Below are positions 24,048 through 31,489 of a DNA stretch of 64,000 nucleotides, piece after piece. The position numbers and the translations under genes were made by a program. Within the stretch, counting starts at the first letter, position 1, and every line of letters starts with the position of its first letter. Origin of the DNA: Streptosporangium sp. NBC_01756 (lineage in GTDB: Bacteria > Actinomycetota > Actinomycetes > Streptosporangiales > Streptosporangiaceae); assembly GCF_035917975.1 (NCBI RefSeq), contig NZ_CP109130.1, positions 5,766,001-5,830,000 on the forward strand, in the 5' to 3' direction. The notes under the pieces are model-generated. The model was not told the DNA's origin. It searched no databases and saw only the letters and a list, made by a program, of their open reading frames with translations.

Positions 24048-25067
24048 ATGCGTGAGGTAGCGGTCGTCGCGTTCGCCCAGACGCGGCACAGCGCGACCGA
24101 CGAGGGACAGAGTGACTCCGAGCTGGTCATGCCCCCGCTGGAGGAGGTCAGGGAGCAGACGGGCCTGCGGACGTTCGGCTTCACCTGCTCGGGGTCGTGC
24201 GACTACCTGGCGGGCACGCCGTTCTCCTTCGTCTCCGCGCTCGACGCGCTCGGCGCCTGGCCGCCGATCTCCGAGAGCCACGTGGAGATGGACGCCGCGT
24301 GGGCGCTGTACGAGGCCTGGGTCAGGCTCCAGCACGGCGACGTCGACTCGGCGCTGGTCTACGGCTTCGGCAAGTCCTCCCCGGGGGACCTGCGGGAGAT
24401 CATGACACTCCAGCTCGACCCCTACTACCTGGCCCCGCTCGGCCTCGACCAGGTCTCCGCCGCCGCGCTCCAGGCCTCGGCCGCCGGAGCCGGCCGGGCC
24501 GAACTGGACGAGATCGTACGGCGGAGCCGCGCCGCCGGGCGGGTCAACCCCTACGCCCTCGATCTGCCCGACCCCGACGGGGAGGCCTTCGAGGTCGAGC
24601 CGCTGCGGCCGTACGACATCGCCCCGATCACCGACGGCGCCGCCGCGGTGGTGCTGGCCGCCGGAGACCTCGCCAGGGAGCTGTGCGAGCACCCGGCCTG
24701 GATAACGGGCATCGCCCACCGCATAGAACCTCATTACCCGGGCATGAGAGACCTTGCCCGGTCGGCCTCCGCAGCCGAAGCCGCACGAGCGGCGGGGGTC
24801 GACAAGGGTCATGTCGACGTGGCCGAGCTGCACGCCCAGTTCAGCCACGAGGAGGTCATCCTCCGCCGGGCGCTCGCACTCCCCGAGACCACCGCCGTCA
24901 ATCCGAGCGGCGGCCCGCTGGCGGCGAACCCGGTCATGGCCACCGGCCTCATCAGGATCGGTGAGGCCGCCCGGCGCATCCTGGACGGCACGGCGAGCCG
25001 TACCGTCGGGCACGCCTCCAGCGGCCCCTGCCTGCAGCACAACCTCGTCACCGTGATGGAGGCCTGA
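24048..25067 (+). CDS. ltp4: Thiolase-like lipid-transfer protein (Ltp4-type)
   Basis: The 339-residue protein is a thiolase-fold enzyme of the non-condensing lipid-transfer group: FTCSGSCDYLAG, DAAWALYEAW, PITDGAAAVVLA and the C-terminal NPSGGPLAANPVMATGL and GHASSGPCLQ. Relatives act as aldolases or retro-aldolases in steroid side-chain shortening. Start and stop abut the neighbours (TAG-ATG upstream, TGATG overlap downstream), so it is translated in step with the DUF35 and ltp3-like genes. The symbol reflects similarity and gene order and is tentative. Confidence 0.78.
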   Translation: MREVAVVAFAQTRHSATDEGQSDSELVMPPLEEVREQTGLRTFGFTCSGSCDYLAGTPFSFVSALDALGAWPPISESHVEMDAAWALYEAWVRLQHGDVDSALVYGFGKSSPGDLREIMTLQLDPYYLAPLGLDQVSAAALQASAAGAGRAELDEIVRRSRAAGRVNPYALDLPDPDGEAFEVEPLRPYDIAPITDGAAAVVLAAGDLARELCEHPAWITGIAHRIEPHYPGMRDLARSASAAEAARAAGVDKGHVDVAELHAQFSHEEVILRRALALPETTAVNPSGGPLAANPVMATGLIRIGEAARRILDGTASRTVGHASSGPCLQHNLVTVMEA

Positions 25068-26218
25068 TGGGTAACCCGTGTGCGGTCATCGGGATCGGCC
25101 AGACGCACTACACCACCCGGCGGCGGGACGTCTCCATCGCCGGGCTGGTCCGCGAGGCGGCGCTGCGGGCGCTCCAGGACGCGGACCTGACCTGGAAGGA
25201 CATCGACGCCGTCGTCATCGGCAAGGCACCCGACCTGTTCGAGGGCGTGATGATGCCGGAGGCCTATCTGGCGGACGCGCTCGGTGCCGCGGGCAAGCCG
25301 ATGATGCGCGTGCACACCGCCGGCTCGGTCGGCGGGTCGACCGCGCTGGTCGGCGCCTCACTGATCCAGGGGGGCGTGCACGACCGGGTGCTGGTGGTCG
25401 CCTTCGAGAAGCAGTCGGAGTCCAACGCGACCTGGGCCCTGTCCACGCACCTGCCGTTCAGCGCCTCGCTGGTGGTCGGCGCGGGCGGCTACTTCGCCCC
25501 GCACATCCGCGAGTACCTGCGCCGCTCCGGAGCTCCCGCGCACATCGGACACCTGGTGGCGGTCAAGGACCGGCGCAACGCCCTGAAGAACCCCTACGCC
25601 CACCTCCGGATCCCCGGGATCGACCAGAAGATGGTCGAGTCGACCCCGATGCTCTGGGAGCCCATCCGCTACCTCGACACCTGCCCCTCCTCGGACGGCG
25701 CGTGCGCGATGGTGCTGTCCGCCGGCGACAAGGTCACCGGCAGCACTCCCGCCTGGGTGCTGGGTACGGCGATGCGCTCTGAGCCGATCTTCCGGGCCGG
25801 GCGGGACACCGTGAACCCGCAGGGCGGCAAGGACTGCGCGGCCGACGTCTACCGGCAGGCCGGGATCACCGATCCGCGCCGGGAGATCGACGTGGCGGAG
25901 GTGTACGTGCCCTTCTCCTGGTATGAGCCGATGTGGCTGGAGAACCTGGGGTTCGCCGCCGAGGGGGAGGGGTGGAAGCTCACCGAGTCCGGGGCCACCG
26001 CCCTGGACGGCGACATCCCGTGGAACGCCTCGGGCGGGGTGCTGTCGAGCAACCCGATCGGTGCGTCCGGACTGATCCGGTTCGCCGAGGCGGCGCTCCA
26101 GGTCAGGGGAATGGCGGGGGAGCACCAGGTCGACGGCGCCCGGCGGGCCCTGGGGCACGCGTACGGCGGGGGCGCCCAGTTCTTCGCGATGTGGATGGTC
26201 GGCAGCGACAGACCCTGA
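25067..26218 (+). CDS. ltp3: Thiolase-like lipid-transfer protein (Ltp3-type)
   Basis: This 383-residue thiolase-fold protein has AVIGIGQTHYT at the N-terminus, HTAGSVGGSTAL in the nucleophile-loop region (no classic thiolase Cys there), CPSSDGACAMVLSAGD, AEVYVPFSWYEP, and NASGGVLSSNPIGASGL with GHAYGGGAQFFAMW near the C-terminus. It overlaps the ltp4-like gene by one base. Ltp3/Ltp4 pairs occur together in steroid-degrading actinobacteria; the two may form a heteromer with the DUF35 protein. The exact substrate is inferred. Confidence 0.78.
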   Translation: MGNPCAVIGIGQTHYTTRRRDVSIAGLVREAALRALQDADLTWKDIDAVVIGKAPDLFEGVMMPEAYLADALGAAGKPMMRVHTAGSVGGSTALVGASLIQGGVHDRVLVVAFEKQSESNATWALSTHLPFSASLVVGAGGYFAPHIREYLRRSGAPAHIGHLVAVKDRRNALKNPYAHLRIPGIDQKMVESTPMLWEPIRYLDTCPSSDGACAMVLSAGDKVTGSTPAWVLGTAMRSEPIFRAGRDTVNPQGGKDCAADVYRQAGITDPRREIDVAEVYVPFSWYEPMWLENLGFAAEGEGWKLTESGATALDGDIPWNASGGVLSSNPIGASGLIRFAEAALQVRGMAGEHQVDGARRALGHAYGGGAQFFAMWMVGSDRP

Positions 26219-26236
26219 TCCCCCCGGGAGGGCCCG

Positions 26237-27823
26237 ATGGAGTTCAACCACGCAGATCTGTTCGAGGGGCTCGCGGACGCGATCGGGGACCGCACCGCCG
26301 TCGTCTGCGGCGGCAGCAGCCGCACCTACGCGGAGCTGGACGCGGACGCCAACCGGCTCGCCCACTTCCTGCGGAGCCGGGGCGTGCGGGCCGGGCAGCA
26401 CGTCGGGATCCATCTCTACAACGGCGTCGAGTATGTCGTGGGACTGCTGGCCACGCTCAAGATCCGGGCTGTGCCGGTCAACGTGAACTACCGCTACATC
26501 GAGGCCGAGCTACTCTATCTCTATCAGGACTCGGACATCGTGGCCCTGCTGTTCGACGTGGAGTTCGACGGCCGGGTGGCGGCCGTGGCCTCGCAGGCTC
26601 CGGAGCTGAGGCACCTGATCGCGGTGGGCGGCACGTCCGGGATCGAGGCGGCGGTGCCGTACGAGGAGGCGCTGGCCGGGCAGCCGGAGACGAGGGGGTT
26701 CCCCGAACGGTCGGGGGACGACGTCTACATCATCTACACCGGCGGCACGACCGGGATGCCCAAGGGGGTGATGTGGCGCAGCGAGGACCTGTTCTTCGGC
26801 TTCGGCGGGGGCAACCCCTACGGGGAGCCGCGCGCCACACCGGACGAGGTGATCGAGGCGGCCAGGACCTCCGGGCCGATGACCATGATGGCCGCGGCCC
26901 CGCTGATGCACGGCGCGGCCCAGATGGCCACCTTCATCTCCTGGTGGATGGGCGGCACGATGGCCTACGTCCGCAGGTTCGACGCGGCCGAGGTGCTGCG
27001 CGTGATCGACCGGGAGAAGGTCGTGTCGATCAACATCACCGGCGACGCGATGGCCCGCCCGCTGGCTGACGAGATCGCAGGAGGCGGCTACGACCTGTCG
27101 TCGCTGTTCGCGGTCAGCTCCACCGGCGCCATCCTGACCGGCGCCGTCCGTGACCGCCTGGCGGAGCTGCTCCCCGACCGGATGATCATAGACAGCTTCG
27201 GGTCCAGCGAGTCCGGCTACACCGCCTCGGCGGTCCCCGGCTCCTCTCCCGAGACGGGTCAGCGGTTCCAGTCCACCGCGGCCTCCAACCTGGCCGTGCT
27301 CAACGAGGCCCTGGAGCCGGTCAAGCCCGGATCGGGCGAGCTGGGCACGGTCGCCAGGGCGGGCCGGATCGCCTTCGGCTACTACAAGGACGAGGACAAG
27401 ACCGCGCGCACCTTCGTGACCGACGGAGACGGCGTCCGCTGGCTGCTCACCGGCGACATCGCCCGGGTCGAGGAGGACGGCACGATCGCGATCTTCGGTC
27501 GCGGCTCGGTCTGCATCAACACCGGCGGGGAGAAGGTCTTCCCCGAGGAGGTCGAGGCCGTGCTCAAAGGCCACCCGGCGGTCTTCGACGCGGTCGTCAC
27601 CGGCATCCCCGACGAGCGGTGGGGCAGCCGGGTCGCCGCCGTGGTCGAGCTCAGGCCGGGCACGACACCGTCGGCCGAGGAGCTCGACGCCCACTGCCGG
27701 CAGCGGCTGTCCGGCTACAAGGTGCCCCGCACCTTCGCCTTCGTCGACGAGATGGTCCGTTCCCCGGCGGGCAAGGCCGACTACCGCTGGGCCAGGGAGA
27801 CCGCCCAGGCCGCCGAGTCGTAG
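26237..27823 (+). CDS. fadD19: Steroid-type acyl-CoA synthetase, FadD19-like
   Basis: The 528-residue ANL ligase carries IIYTGGTTGMPKGVMWR (P-loop), FGSSESG (A5), GDIARVEEDGTIAIFGRGS (A7/A8), NTGGEKVFPEEVE and a C-terminal RSPAGKADYRWA with the catalytic Lys. The GEKVFPEEVE and GKADYRWA blocks closely match FadD19, which loads the C27 steroid side chain with CoA. It follows ltp3 by 18 bases behind GGGAGGG. A strong hairpin overlaps its stop codon, ending the operon. With echA19-, ltp3- and ltp4-like genes it argues for sterol side-chain catabolism. Confidence 0.85.
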   Translation: MEFNHADLFEGLADAIGDRTAVVCGGSSRTYAELDADANRLAHFLRSRGVRAGQHVGIHLYNGVEYVVGLLATLKIRAVPVNVNYRYIEAELLYLYQDSDIVALLFDVEFDGRVAAVASQAPELRHLIAVGGTSGIEAAVPYEEALAGQPETRGFPERSGDDVYIIYTGGTTGMPKGVMWRSEDLFFGFGGGNPYGEPRATPDEVIEAARTSGPMTMMAAAPLMHGAAQMATFISWWMGGTMAYVRRFDAAEVLRVIDREKVVSINITGDAMARPLADEIAGGGYDLSSLFAVSSTGAILTGAVRDRLAELLPDRMIIDSFGSSESGYTASAVPGSSPETGQRFQSTAASNLAVLNEALEPVKPGSGELGTVARAGRIAFGYYKDEDKTARTFVTDGDGVRWLLTGDIARVEEDGTIAIFGRGSVCINTGGEKVFPEEVEAVLKGHPAVFDAVVTGIPDERWGSRVAAVVELRPGTTPSAEELDAHCRQRLSGYKVPRTFAFVDEMVRSPAGKADYRWARETAQAAES

Positions 27824-27844
27824 GCGGTGACCACACCGCCTACG
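27819..27844 (+). terminator. Terminator hairpin overlapping the fadD19 stop
   Basis: An 11-bp perfect stem, CGTAGGCGGTG with CACCGCCTACG, closes on an ACCA tetraloop. The stop TAG is inside the left arm. No long T-run follows, as is usual for actinomycete terminators. Confidence 0.75.
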
Positions 27845-27866
27845 TTGTGGATCATCAGGGCCACGG

Positions 27867-28330
27867 TCAGCGCCGGGGAGCCCCGCACATCATCGACGCC
27901 GGTATGCGTGTTAGGGCCACCGACCGCGCGAGCTGTGCCAGGTGCGCCGTGGTGCCGGCGGGCACGCTGGACTTCACCACGACCATCGCGTCACGGCGAA
28001 GCCGCGTCGCCAGCTCGATCACCGCTGTTTCCAGGTCGCTCAGGTCAGCGGACAGGGCCCCGTCCTGCTGGGGCGTACCGATGCAGAGAATGTGCAGGTC
28101 GGCGAACGACACGGCGTCGTCGTACGACCCGGTGAAGCGAAGCGTCCCGGGCAAACCGTGGCAAGCTATAGCCGTAGCCAGGCCGGACTCGTCGAAGGGG
28201 GCGTGTCCGGACTTGAGGGTACGAATCACCGCCGGATCGGTGTCAAGCCGAGGACTTGGCGTCCCATGTGCGCCATCCCGGCCGCGTAAGGGGCACCGAG
28301 GCGTCCGCAGCCGATGATGCTGATTTTCAT
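27867..28330 (-). pseudogene. Frameshifted, truncated UDP-sugar dehydrogenase relic
   Basis: From ATG 28330 (behind AAGGGG) the frame reads MKISIIGCGRLGAPYAAGMA, the NAD-binding start of UDP-glucose/GDP-mannose dehydrogenases. After QVLGL, near 28236, restoring one missing base gives D-T-D-P-A-V and continues IRTLKSGHAPFDESGL, ILCIGTPQQDGA and VVVKSSVPAGTTA. Similarity stops around codon 140, well before the catalytic Cys domain. It stands back to back with the intact dehydrogenase, 30 bases apart, and is related in sequence to it. Confidence 0.82.
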
Positions 28331-28360
28331 GTTGTGTCCCCTTGGGGAAGGACTGAGCAC

Positions 28361-29674
28361 GTGAGAATGACCGTGATCGGGTGTGGCCATCTGGGTGCCA
28401 CGCACGCGGCCTCGATGGCAGAGATCGGCCACGAGGTGGTCGGTGTGGACATCGACAACAACAAGATCGCCACGTTGCGGTCAGGGCGAGCCTGGTTCTA
28501 CGAACCGGAGCTGGACGAGATGCTCGCCCGACATGTCGCCAGCGGGCGCCTGCGGTTCACCACCGATTTCGCCGAGGCCGGCGAGTTCGGCGAAATGCAC
28601 TTCCTCGGGGTCGCCACCCCGGGCATGGCCGACCGCGACGACTACGACCTGTCACAGGTATGGGCGGCGGTATCCGCGCTCGCGCCATACCTGCACCGGT
28701 CGTGCCTGATCGTCGGGAAGTCCACCGTGTCGGTCGGGACCACGACGGCCACGCGGGAGCTGGTGCAAGAACTCGCTCCGGCTGGGGCAGCGGTCGACGT
28801 CGCGTGGAACCCGGAGTTCCTACGGGAAGGCCACGCCGTACAGGACACATTGCGCCCGGACCGGATCGTCGTCGGAGTGACATCTGCGGAAGCGGAGCAG
28901 AAGATCCGCGAGGCGTACCAGCCGATCACTGATGCCGGGGTGCCACTGATATTCACTGACCCGGCCACGTGCGAGCTGGTCAAGGGAGCGGCGAATGCGT
29001 TCCTGGCCACGAAGATCTCCTTCATCAACGCGATGGCGGACCTCTGTGAGGTCGCGGGGGCCGATGTCGCGCAGCTCGCCGAGGCGGTAGGGCTGGACCC
29101 GCGCATCGGCCGTGCTTTCCTGGACGCCGGTATCGGGTACGGCGGCGGGTGCCTGCCGAAGGACACCAGAGCGTTCACGGCACGCGCCGAGCAGCTCGGC
29201 GCAGACTCTGCCGTAGGCCTGTTGACCGTCGTCGACCAGATCAATGCCAGCCGCCGCCGGCGGGTCGTCGACGCCACCCGCAAAGTGTGCGGCGGAGACC
29301 TGACCGGCAAGCGGATCACCTTGTGGGGTGCTGCGTTCAAGGTCGGCACCGACGACGTCCGCGACTCACCGGCCCTTGACGTCGCCATCCGCATGCACGC
29401 CCAAGGAGCGGAGATCACCGTCTACGATCCGATGGCCCTGGAAACCGCCCGTGCTGCGCATCCGGAACTCGGTTACGTCGGCGACGCCCTGACGGCTGCA
29501 GCAGGAGCCGACGTACTGGTAGTCGTGACCGCGTGGCCGGAGTTTCGCACCATCGACCCTGAGGCGATCGCCGAGGTCGTCGCAGAGCGGGTCGTGATCG
29601 ACGCCTGCAACGCTCTCGACGAGCCCCGGTGGAACGACGCCTACTGGTCGCTGCACCGGATCGGCCGCGGGTAA
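28361..29674 (+). CDS. ugd: UDP-glucose/GDP-mannose-type dehydrogenase
   Basis: These enzymes oxidise a nucleotide sugar twice with NAD to give a uronic acid for cell-surface polymers. The 437-residue protein has the N-terminal Rossmann motif VIGCGHLGATHAASMAEIGH, GKSTVSVGTTT, NPEFLREGHAVQD, NAFLATKISFINAM, the catalytic Cys in GIGYGGGCLPKDTRAF and a C-terminal UDP-binding domain (WGAAFKVGTDDVRDSPA). The start is GTG 28361 (GAAGGA upstream); ATG 28367 is possible. It has no glycosyltransferase neighbours. The substrate (UDP-glucose or another) cannot be read from the sequence. Confidence 0.9.
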   Translation: MRMTVIGCGHLGATHAASMAEIGHEVVGVDIDNNKIATLRSGRAWFYEPELDEMLARHVASGRLRFTTDFAEAGEFGEMHFLGVATPGMADRDDYDLSQVWAAVSALAPYLHRSCLIVGKSTVSVGTTTATRELVQELAPAGAAVDVAWNPEFLREGHAVQDTLRPDRIVVGVTSAEAEQKIREAYQPITDAGVPLIFTDPATCELVKGAANAFLATKISFINAMADLCEVAGADVAQLAEAVGLDPRIGRAFLDAGIGYGGGCLPKDTRAFTARAEQLGADSAVGLLTVVDQINASRRRRVVDATRKVCGGDLTGKRITLWGAAFKVGTDDVRDSPALDVAIRMHAQGAEITVYDPMALETARAAHPELGYVGDALTAAAGADVLVVVTAWPEFRTIDPEAIAEVVAERVVIDACNALDEPRWNDAYWSLHRIGRG

Positions 29675-29994
29675 CAGCGTACGGTTCACGATCGCTCACC
29701 GATGACCACGGCGGCCTGCATGGTCGCCGTGAAGCGCTCGGACGGTTCTACGGCACTCAGCGAGCTGCCCATTTTTGCTGTGTCAGTGAAGGGGCTCGTT
29801 CATGGCCTCGGCCGTCAAGAGGCGTCTCTTGTTGAAGGCGGGCAGCGCAGCCGCAGTGCCGCGGCTTCAGGGGGCGGCGATAGACGGCTCCTTGCTGGGC
29901 CCCGGTGCCGCGGATTTCCGAGCCGTCCGGCGATATCAGCGGCCCCACCGGACAGGGACCGCTTAGGAGGCCGATCACCGGGTAACAGCAGCAC
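29675..29994. other. Spacer after ugd with only a short gene fragment
   Basis: Apart from the short Tat-like frame listed separately, I see no recognisable gene, terminator stem or repeat in these 320 bases. Confidence 0.5.
29802..29966 (+). pseudogene. Fragment resembling the start of a Tat-exported FAD-linked oxidase
   Basis: A 54-codon frame with AGGGG upstream reads MASAVKRRLLLKAGSAAAVP, a twin-arginine-like signal. DGSLLGPGAADFRAVRRYQR follows, which resembles the segment before the FAD domain of berberine-bridge-type oxidases. It stops at once after this. The identification is weak; it may be a gene stump left by a deletion. Confidence 0.35.
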
Positions 29995-30387
29995 ATGTTT
30001 GAACTGCTGCCCGAGGAGACGCTCCGGGAGGTCGTCAACCTGCTGGTCCGTCTCGTTGAGGCGGCAGGCGCGCTCATCATCTTCGCGGGTGCGGCCGTGG
30101 CCTTCGTACGTTTCCTCCTCGTCGCCGTACGGCGGGGCGGCGCCGACGGGTTCGTGACGGTCCGGCTGTTCCTGGGACGATTCCTCGCTCTAGGGCTGGA
30201 GTTCCAGCTCGCCAGTGACGTGCTGCGTACGGCCATCTCGCCGAGCTTCACGCAGATCGGGCAGTTGGCGGCGATCGCGGCCATCAGGACCGCGCTGAAC
30301 TTCTTCCTGAGCAGGGAGATCGAGCGGGAGGGGCGCACGGTGGCCGAGGCCCGTCCCCGATCCGTGCCCGGTGCCGACCGTGGCTGA
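29995..30387 (+). CDS. DUF1622 family membrane protein
   Basis: The 130-residue protein has three hydrophobic segments (about 22-48, 56-78 and 85-100) separated by short charged loops, including the FLGRFLALGLEFQLASDVLRTA stretch that marks the DUF1622 family. Function is unknown. The next small membrane gene starts inside its end (overlap of 17 bases), so the two are probably co-translated and may form a complex. Confidence 0.75.
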   Translation: MFELLPEETLREVVNLLVRLVEAAGALIIFAGAAVAFVRFLLVAVRRGGADGFVTVRLFLGRFLALGLEFQLASDVLRTAISPSFTQIGQLAAIAAIRTALNFFLSREIEREGRTVAEARPRSVPGADRG

Positions 30388-30622
30388 GCTTGTCCGGACG
30401 GCCGCCACCTTGGTCGCCGCCATGGGCCTGGCCGCGGCGCTCGCCGCGCTGCTCTCCGGCGGCGGACTCAGGACCGCGATGGCGGTGCTGCTGGACTTTC
30501 TCGTCGCGGCGGGGCTTCTCCGGCTCTCCCTGGCGGGGGCGTGGACGGCGATCGCCGTGGCGGCGCTCACGATAGTGATCCGCAAGGTGGTCGTCGCCGG
30601 ATTCGCCCTCTCGGCGAGATAA
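30371..30622 (+). CDS. Small membrane protein next to DUF1622
   Basis: This 83-residue product (GTG start) is mostly hydrophobic, with three predicted helices and very few charges. It often accompanies DUF1622 genes as far as I recall. I do not recognise a function. Confidence 0.6.
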   Translation: MPTVAELVRTAATLVAAMGLAAALAALLSGGGLRTAMAVLLDFLVAAGLLRLSLAGAWTAIAVAALTIVIRKVVVAGFALSAR

Positions 30623-30723
30623 CGCGCCCGGCCGTACCCTTCGGGCTCAGGGAGACAGGGCGCCCGGCCGTACCCCGCGGCGAGCCTGTCGGCCGACCAT
30701 ATCGTCTCCGCCGGTCCACCTGC

Positions 30724-31107
30724 TCACAGCGTGCCCTTGTCGATGGTGGGCAGGGCCGACCCGAAGTCGGTCTCGGGGTTGAGCAACTGCTCGATGTCGA
30801 CGCCTTCGGGCACGAAGGGCGCCATCAGCCTGTGCGTCTGCTCGGTCACATCCGCCGTCGCCGCCTGGATCTGCTCCATGAGCGACGCGGAGATCTCCGA
30901 CGCGGACAGCTTCTTCGTGATGCGCGGGTCCAGGTCGATGCGCATGATGCGGCCCTGCGGCCCCGCCTTCACGGTCACCAGGCCGTCCTTCGAGGTCGCC
31001 GAGGACTCCACCTCGCGGAGCTTGGCATAGGCCTCCCGCATCTGGGTGGCCTGCTGGTTGTACTCCTCGACCATCGCCTCAAGTTGTGCGTGCAGTTCCT
31101 CGTGCAC
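30724..31107 (-). CDS. YbaB/EbfC-family nucleoid-associated protein
   Basis: The 127-residue protein has the YbaB pattern: an N-terminal coiled-coil helix (AQLEAMVEEYNQQATQMREA), a beta region (DGLVTVKAGPQGRIMRIDLD) and a C-terminal helix. GTG 31107 has AAGGAGG four bases upstream; a longer frame lacks support. YbaB proteins bind DNA as dimers. In actinomycetes, copies of this size frequently sit beside WXG/polymorphic-toxin genes, as here, and may serve that locus rather than the chromosome at large. Confidence 0.85.
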   Translation of the reverse strand: MHEELHAQLEAMVEEYNQQATQMREAYAKLREVESSATSKDGLVTVKAGPQGRIMRIDLDPRITKKLSASEISASLMEQIQAATADVTEQTHRLMAPFVPEGVDIEQLLNPETDFGSALPTIDKGTL

Positions 31108-31189
31108 AGCGCCTCCTTCTCGGCTGTTGGTCGATCTTAGTGCGATCGCGAAACCTGCTGTTCCGATCCGGCTCCCAGGGCGTGCCTGT

Positions 31190-31489
31190 CTATCTTCCGG
31201 GGTCCGGCATATGACGCACCAGGTTGGGGGCCTCATCGCGGAGAATCGCATAGCCCTCCGCGTAGTTGGTCATCATGGGGCAGAGAAGCTCGGCACGCCG
31301 GGACAGAGGCCAACGCCGGTCTGTGAGCTGTTGGAGAATCCAGCTTGGAGCTCGCGCATCGATTTTGATCACAGCGAACATCAGGACATCCTCTCCGAAC
31401 AGCTCGGGGTTCGTCGTCTCGTCGATCTCTTCGCGGAGGAACCTTGTGACGAACTCACGGGCGGAGTCGAGTCTGCCGTCGTCGATCAT
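31190..31489 (-). CDS. Small protein coupled to the polymorphic toxin (candidate immunity protein or chaperone)
   Basis: This 99-residue soluble protein starts at ATG 31489, overlapping the toxin stop by four bases (ATGA). That is the usual position and coupling of an immunity gene. It contains VTRFLREEIDE and VIKIDARAPSWILQQLTDRRW but I recognise no family. HopA1 in Pseudomonas has a dedicated chaperone, ShcA, so a chaperone role is also open. The context, not the sequence, is the evidence. Confidence 0.65.
   Translation of the reverse strand: MIDDGRLDSAREFVTRFLREEIDETTNPELFGEDVLMFAVIKIDARAPSWILQQLTDRRWPLSRRAELLCPMMTNYAEGYAILRDEAPNLVRHMPDPGR

Noticed and set aside
21468..25040. 1,190-codon minus-strand frame across the steroid operon
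   Set aside because: No family match, Arg/Gly/Pro/Asp/Val-rich shadow composition, and it runs antisense to several well-supported genes.
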